Part shown: positions 57,608 to 64,000 of the stretch, piece by piece
How the letters are laid out: each line of letters begins with the position of its first letter
Position numbering within the stretch: the first letter of the stretch is position 1
Assembly (NCBI GenBank): GCA_944320845.1
Contig: CALUJA010000005.1
Coordinates: forward strand, 1 to 64,000
Source: an uncultured Phocaeicola sp.
GTDB lineage: Bacteria; Bacteroidota; Bacteroidia; Bacteroidales; Bacteroidaceae
Length of the DNA stretch: 64,000 nucleotides
Direction: 5' to 3'
Position numbers and translations under genes: made by a program
The notes under the pieces: generated by a model
What the model was told of the DNA's origin: nothing
The model's database searches: none
The model's input: only the letters and a program-made list of their open reading frames with translations

Positions 57608-59263
57608 ATGGGACTGTTTATTCGAAAAAGCATAGAAGCACTTCAGGCAGAAGCGGCTGAAACAGGGAGCAAGACCCTGAAAAGAGTCTTGGGGCCGGTC
57701 AGTCTGGTGGCTTTGGGAGTAGGCGTGATAATCGGCGCCGGACTGTTTTCCATTACAGGGACGGTAGCCGCCACTTATACCGGGCCTGCCATTACGCTGT
57801 CTTTTATCGTTGCGGCCATCGGCTGCTGCTTTGCCGGACTCTGTTATGCGGAATTTGCATCCATGATTCCTGTGGCAGGAAGTGCTTATACTTACTCGTA
57901 TGCTACGATGGGTGAGTTGATTGCTTGGATTATCGGTTGGGATTTGGTGTTGGAATATACCGTTGCAGCCACAACCGTAAGCATCAGTTGGAGCCGTTAT
58001 CTGGTGGTATTTCTTCAGGGAGTGGGCATAGAACTGCCGCATACGTTGACCGCTTGTCCGTGGGATGGAGGGGTAATCAATATTCCGGCCATGGTGATTG
58101 TGGTGCTGATGAGTCTGATTCTGATGCGAGGTACGGCGGGAAGTTCCTTTTTTAATGGACTGATTGTATTTCTTAAGATATCGGTCATTCTTATTTTTGT
58201 GGTACTCGGATGGCGTTTCATTCAGGCAGAGAACTATGTTCCTTATATTCCGGAAAATACCGGAACACTGGGAGAGTTCGGGTTTTCTGGAATTCTTCGT
58301 GGAGCAGCCATCGTGTTTTTCGCTTTCTTGGGCTTTGATGCCGTAAGCACGGCCGCGCAGGAAACCAAGAATCCCAAACGGGACATGCCCATCGGAATAC
58401 TGGTTTCGCTGTTGGTTTGCACGGTGCTTTATATCCTGTTTGCCCATGTAATGACAGGAGTGGCTCATTATACGGATTTTGAGGGGCAGATAGGCATCGC
58501 TCCCGTTGCGGTCGCCATTGAGAAGATGGGGGTGGCGGATGCGGCCGGAGTGGTTCATCCGGTGTATCCGTGGTTGAACAAAGCCATTATATTGGCTATC
58601 CTGTTCGGATATTGTTCTGTCATTATGGTGACTTTGTTAGGACAAAGCCGCGTTTTCCTCAGCATGAGCCGTGACGGATTGCTGCCTCCTTTTTTCTCGC
58701 GCATCAATGAGCGTTTCCGTACTCCGGTGCACAGCAACTGTCTGTTCATGGTGCTGGTCAGCTTGTTGGCGGGCTTTGTCCCTGCTCAGGTGGCGGGAGA
58801 AATGACCAGCATCGGCACGCTGCTCGCCTTTACTCTGGTGTGTGCAGCCGTATTGGTTGTCCGAAAGACGATGCCCGATGTTCATCGCGCGTTCAAGACC
58901 CCGTTCGTTCCTCTCGTCCCGATACTCGGAATCCTTACCTGCCTGTGCATGATGTGTTTTTTGCCCGCAGACACTTGGATACGGCTTGTGTTGTGGATGC
59001 TGGTGGGCCTGGACATCTATGCGTGTTATGGAATCAGACACAGCAAACTGGAAGGCAATGTCCCTCGCCGGAAGGGGGATATGGTGTTGAACATCCTGGG
59101 ACTGGTGCTTTCTGTTTTGAGTGTCATTACCGGATTGTGGCATCAGCAGACCGTAGGGTGGGAAGCTGACAAGACGCTGCTTGGCATCTCGTTTGTCTTT
59201 GCCTTTACACATTGTGCCTATTATATGTGGCGGATTTGGAAACATTCGCATGTGCAGGCGTAA
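57608..59263 (+). CDS. APC-family amino acid permease
   Basis: 551 aa inner membrane transporter with about 12-14 helices. The first helix has the substrate-binding glycine motif GVGVIIGAGLFSITG. Later blocks FFAFLGFDAVSTAAQETKNP and ILFGYCSVIMVTLLGQSRVF are typical of the cationic amino acid transporter branch (YfnA/CAT). Which amino acid it moves is not predictable. It is separated by 107 bases from cysQ. Confidence 0.9.
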   Translation: MGLFIRKSIEALQAEAAETGSKTLKRVLGPVSLVALGVGVIIGAGLFSITGTVAATYTGPAITLSFIVAAIGCCFAGLCYAEFASMIPVAGSAYTYSYATMGELIAWIIGWDLVLEYTVAATTVSISWSRYLVVFLQGVGIELPHTLTACPWDGGVINIPAMVIVVLMSLILMRGTAGSSFFNGLIVFLKISVILIFVVLGWRFIQAENYVPYIPENTGTLGEFGFSGILRGAAIVFFAFLGFDAVSTAAQETKNPKRDMPIGILVSLLVCTVLYILFAHVMTGVAHYTDFEGQIGIAPVAVAIEKMGVADAAGVVHPVYPWLNKAIILAILFGYCSVIMVTLLGQSRVFLSMSRDGLLPPFFSRINERFRTPVHSNCLFMVLVSLLAGFVPAQVAGEMTSIGTLLAFTLVCAAVLVVRKTMPDVHRAFKTPFVPLVPILGILTCLCMMCFLPADTWIRLVLWMLVGLDIYACYGIRHSKLEGNVPRRKGDMVLNILGLVLSVLSVITGLWHQQTVGWEADKTLLGISFVFAFTHCAYYMWRIWKHSHVQA

Positions 59264-59370
59264 CCGATTTTCTTAAAAGAAGTTATAAAATAAACACGGG
59301 AACAGAAAAAACGAATAACAAACTACTTATAACTCTTGAAAATGCTGTTATTTTACAGCAATTTATGTGT

Positions 59371-60216
59371 ATGGACAAGAAAATATTGTATGTAGCTATC
59401 CGTGCCGCAGTCGAGGCCGGAGCAAAGATAATGGAAGTATATACGGATCCGGATGCGGATTTCGAGATAGAAAGAAAAGCGGATAACTCTCCGCTGACAG
59501 TTGCCGACCGCAAGTCGCATGAGGTGATATCCGACTTGCTGAAGGAAACGCCTTATCCCATCCTGAGCGAGGAAGGGAAGAAGATTCCCACAGAGGAACG
59601 CCGCTCTTGGCGTGAGCTTTGGGTGGTCGACCCTTTGGACGGCACGAAGGAGTTCATCAAGCGGAACGGTGAGTTTACGGTGAACATCGCGTGGGTGAAG
59701 GACGGATGTCCGGAGGCCGGTGTAATCTATATTCCGGTAAAGCAGGAACTTTATTTTGCCGACCGTGAGACGGGAGCCTGGAAGCTTGGCGGCGTTTCGC
59801 GCGTGGAGGAGAAGGGAACGGTAGACGACTTGATGGCACGGGCACAGCGTCTGCCTCATGCCGGAGATAAGCGTGACAGCTTTGTCATCGTTGCTTCGCG
59901 TTCACATCTCACCCCGGAAACAGAAGCCTATATTATAGAGATGGAGCGGAAGCATCCGAAAGTGGAGACCCTTTCGGCTGGAAGTTCGCTGAAACTTTGT
60001 CTGGTGGCGGAAGGCAGAGCCGATGTGTATCCCCGGTTTGCTCCGACAATGGAGTGGGATACGGCAGCAGGCGATGCCATCGTGCGCGCTTCGGGCGGAA
60101 AAGTCTGTCAGGCAGGCACGGATGAGCCATTGGTTTATAATAAGGAAAATCTGCTCAATCCGTGGTTCGTCGTTTCACGGGAGAGAGAATACGGTATGGT
60201 TTGTCAAATAATCTGA
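59371..60216 (+). CDS. cysQ: 3'(2'),5'-bisphosphate nucleotidase CysQ
   Basis: Hydrolyses PAP (left after sulfate transfer from PAPS) to AMP, removing an inhibitor. It is 281 aa of the inositol monophosphatase-like fold. Metal-binding motifs: LSEEGKKIP (Glu), WVVDPLDGTKEFIKRNGEFT (DPxDGT), and MEWDTAAGDAIVRASGG (WDxxA). Start 59371 (MDKKI) is preferred, but ATG 59365 is also possible. First gene of an operon leading into cysC, cysD and cysN. No clear promoter box was found in the gap before it. Confidence 0.94.
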   Translation: MDKKILYVAIRAAVEAGAKIMEVYTDPDADFEIERKADNSPLTVADRKSHEVISDLLKETPYPILSEEGKKIPTEERRSWRELWVVDPLDGTKEFIKRNGEFTVNIAWVKDGCPEAGVIYIPVKQELYFADRETGAWKLGGVSRVEEKGTVDDLMARAQRLPHAGDKRDSFVIVASRSHLTPETEAYIIEMERKHPKVETLSAGSSLKLCLVAEGRADVYPRFAPTMEWDTAAGDAIVRASGGKVCQAGTDEPLVYNKENLLNPWFVVSREREYGMVCQII

Positions 60217-60221
60217 CGGAT

Positions 60222-61790
60222 ATGAATTTTGAGATATTGTTTGTCTTGCTCGGGCTGGCAGGAATGCTGATGGCCCTTATCTTGGATAAAATGCGTCCGG
60301 GCATCGTGCTGTTGTCGCTGGTGGTGCTCTTCATGGTGGCGGGCATTATCACCCCGAAACAGATGGTGGCGGGATTCAGCAATCGGGGTATGATTACGGT
60401 GGCGCTGCTCTTTCTCGTGAGTGAGGGCGTGCGGCAAAGCGGTGCCTTGGCGACAGTCATTAAAAAGCTGTTGCCCGAAAAGGAGACGACCGTTACGCGT
60501 GCCCAACTGCGTCTGCTCCCGGTGGTGAGTGCCTTTTCGGCCTTTCTCAACAATACGCCCGTGGTGGTGATTTTTGCGCCAATCGTAAAGAACTGGGCGA
60601 AGAAATGCGGGCTGTCATGCACGAAATTCCTGATTCCCCTTTCGTATGCCACGATTCTTGGCGGATTGTGTACGTTGATTGGTACTTCGACAAATCTGGT
60701 GGTTCACGGCATGATGATAGACCGGGGATTTGAAGGGCTGAAGATGTTTGATTTGGCTTGGATTGGAATCCCGATAACGGTGGTCGGTCTGCTCTTTATC
60801 ATTCTTACATCAAAGAAGCTGTTGCCGGCAGAGCGTCCGGACAATTTCGAGGACGAAGAGGCCGGCGCTGCTGCAGAAAGCGGAAAGCATATTGTGGAGG
60901 TGGTGTTGGCTTCACGTTTCCCGGGACTGAAGCGCCAGCTGAAGAACTTCGACTTCAAGCGGCGGTATGGTGCCGAGGTGAAGGAAATACGTCAGGGCGG
61001 TCAGGTGATAACCGAGAATTTGGGTGAGGTGAGACTGCAGGAAGGCGATACGTTGGTATTGTCGGCCGATGATGCCTTTACACGCACATGGGGTGACTCG
61101 TCTGTCTTTCTGATGATGACCAACGGCAAGGAAATTCCTTCGCGTCCGGTTCCTTCGTGGAAGAAATGGACTGCGTTGGCATTGCTGCTTGTCATGATTA
61201 TTGGTGCTACGGTGGGCGAGCTGCCTTATATCCAGGAGCGTTTCCCGAATGTGAAGATGGATATGTTTTTCTTTGCATCGGTTACGGCTGTGGTGATGGC
61301 CTGGCTCAAGCTTTTCCCGCCCAAGAAATATACGAAATACATCAGCTGGGACATTCTGATAACGATAGCCTGTGCGTTTGCCATCAGCGCGGCGATGGAG
61401 GAATCAGGACTGGCCGCACTGATTGCGCGGTTCATCAAGGATGTCTCAGGGCCGCTTGGCGCGTGGGGGGCACTTGCCTTGCTTTATTTCGTGACGCTTG
61501 TCGTTACCGAACTTATAACAAACAATGCTGCTGCGGCGCTTGCCTTTCCGCTTGCATTGGAGACGGCTGAAAAGTTTGGGGTAGACCCTATGCCGTTCTT
61601 TATCGCTATCTGTATAGCTGCTTCAGCCGGTTTCGCTACTCCCATCGGTTACCAGACGAACTTGATTGTGCAGGGTGCGGGAAACTATAAGTTTACCGAC
61701 TTTGTAAAGATTGGTCTGCCGATGGACTTGATAGTGATGATATTGTCCATTATACTAATCCCTTTAATCTGGCCGTTTGCGGCTGCATGA
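60222..61790 (+). CDS. SLC13/DASS-type permease with internal TrkA-C (RCK_C) domain
   Basis: 522 aa inner membrane transporter, likely the sulfate importer of this operon. About five helices come first, with FSAFLNNTPVVVIFAPIVKN (family SNT-like loop) and LCTLIGTSTNLVVHG. A soluble RCK_C-like domain lies near residues 215-300 (GEVRLQEGDTLVLSADD). Further helices follow, with NNAAAALAFPLALETAEKF and GFATPIGYQTNLIVQGAGNY. Relatives carry sulfate or dicarboxylates. Sulfate is inferred from the neighbours, which start 5 bases before and after. Confidence 0.85.
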   Translation: MNFEILFVLLGLAGMLMALILDKMRPGIVLLSLVVLFMVAGIITPKQMVAGFSNRGMITVALLFLVSEGVRQSGALATVIKKLLPEKETTVTRAQLRLLPVVSAFSAFLNNTPVVVIFAPIVKNWAKKCGLSCTKFLIPLSYATILGGLCTLIGTSTNLVVHGMMIDRGFEGLKMFDLAWIGIPITVVGLLFIILTSKKLLPAERPDNFEDEEAGAAAESGKHIVEVVLASRFPGLKRQLKNFDFKRRYGAEVKEIRQGGQVITENLGEVRLQEGDTLVLSADDAFTRTWGDSSVFLMMTNGKEIPSRPVPSWKKWTALALLLVMIIGATVGELPYIQERFPNVKMDMFFFASVTAVVMAWLKLFPPKKYTKYISWDILITIACAFAISAAMEESGLAALIARFIKDVSGPLGAWGALALLYFVTLVVTELITNNAAAALAFPLALETAEKFGVDPMPFFIAICIAASAGFATPIGYQTNLIVQGAGNYKFTDFVKIGLPMDLIVMILSIILIPLIWPFAAA

Positions 61791-61794
61791 AACG

Positions 61795-62418
61795 ATGGAA
61801 CATATATATCCGATATTTGACAGGATGCTGACCCGCGCCGACAAGGAGGCGTTGCTGGGGCAGCGGGGACTGATGATATGGTTTACCGGACTTAGCGGTT
61901 CGGGAAAAAGTACGATAGCCATTGCGTTGGAGCGTGAGTTGCAGAGACGCGGCCTGCTGTGCCGCATTCTGGACGGTGACAACATACGTAGCGGCATAAA
62001 CAACAATCTGGGGTTCTCGCCGGAAGACCGGGTAGAGAACATCCGCCGCATTGCGGAGGTGGGAAGACTGTTTGTTGATACGGGAGTGATAACCCTTGCA
62101 GCCTTCATCAGTCCGAACAACGACATCCGTGAGATGGCTGCCGGCATTATAGGCAAGGAGGATTTTATGGAAGTCTATGTCTGTACGCCCATCGAAGAGT
62201 GTGAGCGCAGGGATGTGAAAGGGCTGTATGCCAAGGCGCGGCGGGGTGAGATAAAAAATTTTACCGGCATTTCCGCTCCGTTTGAGGAACCGAAACATCC
62301 TGCACTTTCGTTGGATACTTCGGTGTTGTCGGTAGAGGAGTGCGTATTCCGTCTGCTGGAACTTGTATTGCCGAGAGTTGTGATAGATAAAGACAGAAAA
62401 ACAGAAACTCATATATAA
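61795..62418 (+). CDS. cysC: Adenylylsulfate kinase
   Basis: Phosphorylates APS to PAPS. It is 207 aa. The P-loop GLSGSGKST is at about residues 32-40, then [20 protein letters not shown] (APS-binding), and [20 protein letters not shown] with [16 protein letters not shown] at the lid. It starts only 4 bases after the permease stop and 2 bases before cysD, so it is tightly coupled. Confidence 0.96.
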   Translation: MEHIYPIFDRMLTRADKEALLGQRGLMIWFTGLSGSGKSTIAIALERELQRRGLLCRILDGDNIRSGINNNLGFSPEDRVENIRRIAEVGRLFVDTGVITLAAFISPNNDIREMAAGIIGKEDFMEVYVCTPIEECERRDVKGLYAKARRGEIKNFTGISAPFEEPKHPALSLDTSVLSVEECVFRLLELVLPRVVIDKDRKTETHI

Positions 62419-62420
62419 AG

Positions 62421-63332
62421 ATGAAAGAAGAATACAAACTAAGCCATCTGAAGGAACTGGAGGCGGAGTCCATCCATATCATCCGCGAGGTGGCCGCCGA
62501 ATTTGAGAATCCAGTCATGCTTTACAGCATCGGGAAGGATTCGTCTGTAATGGTGCGTTTGGCCGAGAAGGCTTTTGCTCCGGGAAAGGTTCCGTTTCCC
62601 TTGATGCACATTGATTCGAAATGGAAGTTCAAGGAAATGATACAGTTTCGCGATGAGTATGCGAAGAAATACGGATGGAATCTGATTGTGGAGAGCAATA
62701 TGGAGGCGTTTCGTGCCGGAGTAGGCCCGTTTACGCACGGCAGCAAGGTGCACACTGATCTCATGAAGACGCAGGCGCTGCTGCATGCACTCGACAAGTA
62801 TAAGTTTGATGCGGCATTTGGCGGAGCACGCCGTGATGAGGAGAAATCGCGTGCCAAGGAGCGCATATTCTCATTCCGCAACGAGTTCCACCAGTGGGAC
62901 CCGAAAAACCAGCGTCCGGAGTTGTGGGACATTTATAATGCCCGCATCCGTAAAGGGGAGAGCATCCGTGTATTTCCTTTGAGCAACTGGACGGAGTTGG
63001 ATATTTGGCAGTACATTCGTCTGGAAAATATTCCCATCGTTCCGCTTTATTTTGCCAAGGTGCGTCCGGTCGTGAACATCGATGGACAGCTGATTATGCC
63101 GGATGATGACAGATTGCCGGAAAAATACAAAGACAAGATTGAAATGAAGAAGATACGTTTCCGCACATTGGGTTGCTGGCCGCTTACGGGAGCTGTAGAA
63201 AGCGATGCCGATACGATTGAAAAGATTGTGGAGGAAATGATGACCACCACCAAGAGTGAGCGTACCACACGTGTCATTGACTTTGATCAGGATGCAAGTA
63301 TGGAGCAGAAGAAACGTGAAGGATATTTTTAA
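62421..63332 (+). CDS. cysD: Sulfate adenylyltransferase subunit 2
   Basis: ATP pyrophosphatase subunit of ATP sulfurylase, makes APS from sulfate and ATP together with CysN. It is 303 aa. The PP-loop SIGKDSS is at about residues 36-42. Conserved blocks [29 protein letters not shown] and [16 protein letters not shown] are typical. cysN begins 11 bases later. Confidence 0.97.
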   Translation: MKEEYKLSHLKELEAESIHIIREVAAEFENPVMLYSIGKDSSVMVRLAEKAFAPGKVPFPLMHIDSKWKFKEMIQFRDEYAKKYGWNLIVESNMEAFRAGVGPFTHGSKVHTDLMKTQALLHALDKYKFDAAFGGARRDEEKSRAKERIFSFRNEFHQWDPKNQRPELWDIYNARIRKGESIRVFPLSNWTELDIWQYIRLENIPIVPLYFAKVRPVVNIDGQLIMPDDDRLPEKYKDKIEMKKIRFRTLGCWPLTGAVESDADTIEKIVEEMMTTTKSERTTRVIDFDQDASMEQKKREGYF

Positions 63333-63343
63333 AGAAACGGTTT

Positions 63344-64000
63344 ATGGAACATTTAGATAAGAACAAATCCGGGAATCCGATGGAGGGTGAGGCCAGAGGG
63401 ACAATGTCCATCGAGGAGTTTCTGAAACAGGATGAGCAGAAAGACTTGCTGCGCTTTCTGACCGCAGGTTCGGTAGACGATGGAAAGTCGACACTTATCG
63501 GGCGTCTGCTTTTCGACAGCAAGAAACTGTATGAAGACCAGTTGGATGCGCTGGAGCGTGACAGCAAGCGTGTGGGAAATGCAGGCGATCACATTGACTA
63601 TGCCCTTCTGCTTGACGGGTTGAAGGCTGAGCGCGAGCAGGGTATCACCATTGATGTGGCTTACCGTTATTTTTCGACAAATAAGCGTAAGTTCATCATT
63701 GCAGATACTCCGGGACATGAACAGTATACACGAAACATGATAACCGGCGGTTCGACTGCAAATTTGGCCGTTATCCTTGTGGATGCCCGCACGGGTGTAA
63801 TCACTCAGACACGCCGCCATACTTATTTGGTGTCGCTGTTGGGGATTAAGCATGTGGTGTTGGCGGTCAACAAGATGGATTTGGTGGACTTTTCAGAGGA
63901 AGTCTTTGACAAGATTGTAGTCGCCTATAAGGAGTTCATCGCTCCGTTGGGCATTCCTGATGTGCAGTGCATCCCGCTGTCTGCTTTAGAGGGAGACAAT
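63344..64000 (+). CDS. cysN: Sulfate adenylyltransferase subunit 1 (partial)
   Basis: GTPase subunit of ATP sulfurylase, cut by the right edge of the window; 219 codons are present. The EF-Tu-like GTPase domain shows G1 GSVDDGKST (about 42-50), G3 [12 protein letters not shown] and G4 NKMDLVDF. It lacks its C-terminal barrel domains here. A fused APS kinase is unlikely, since cysC is separate. It belongs to the cysQ operon. Confidence 0.96.
   Translation, partial: MEHLDKNKSGNPMEGEARGTMSIEEFLKQDEQKDLLRFLTAGSVDDGKSTLIGRLLFDSKKLYEDQLDALERDSKRVGNAGDHIDYALLLDGLKAEREQGITIDVAYRYFSTNKRKFIIADTPGHEQYTRNMITGGSTANLAVILVDARTGVITQTRRHTYLVSLLGIKHVVLAVNKMDLVDFSEEVFDKIVVAYKEFIAPLGIPDVQCIPLSALEGDN

Overview
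The window is chromosomal DNA from a Bacteroidales gut bacterium, most likely Bacteroides or Phocaeicola. Three things support this: SusC/SusD pairs with clustered glycoside hydrolases, lipoproteins with an acidic stretch after the lipidated Cys, and about 27 intergenic copies of the Bacteroidota promoter -7 box (TAnnTTTG) placed in front of genes. The genus is an inference. No phage, insertion sequence, CRISPR array or rRNA was found.

Layout. 0-18 kb is core housekeeping: a uridine-kinase-like nucleoside kinase, gyrB, rpmH, efp, a glycosyltransferase, radC, a SufT-like protein, an LpxH-like phosphatase, rpmE2, dnaG, an acyltransferase, mdh, cca, then a cobalamin riboswitch controlling the anaerobic ribonucleotide reductase nrdD-nrdG. 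18.4-18.75 kb holds a candidate small RNA with repeats. 18.9-25.1 kb carries manA, two lipoproteins, tmRNA (ssrA), and an XRE/cupin regulator with an acyl-CoA synthetase. 25.3-33.1 kb carries a PepSY-like lipoprotein, proB, a HAD phosphatase, tRNA-Glu, rpsT and a five-gene operon (DUF1599, DoxX/thioredoxin-like, tpiA, SPOR, folE).

33.3-51.5 kb is a polysaccharide utilization locus in three or four transcription units: GH43-GH51-GH35, susC-susD, a two-gene LysO-type exporter joined to a GH2 beta-galactosidase, and a GH63-like glycosidase. The enzymes point to an arabinose- and galactose-containing plant glycan (inference). No sensor/regulator gene lies in the locus, but three copies of a 10-bp motif precede susC.

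51.5-57.6 kb is looser: repeats and an open-frame remnant, an M3 peptidase, a winged-helix regulator with a membrane protein preceded by nested palindromes, a frameshifted SIMPL-domain gene, a SecD-head-like lipoprotein and a tiny exported ORF. From 57.6 kb there is an amino acid permease and then a sulfate-activation operon (cysQ, SLC13 permease, cysC, cysD, cysN) that runs off the right edge.

Limits: all family names come from reading motifs, without database searches. Residue positions are approximate where stated.
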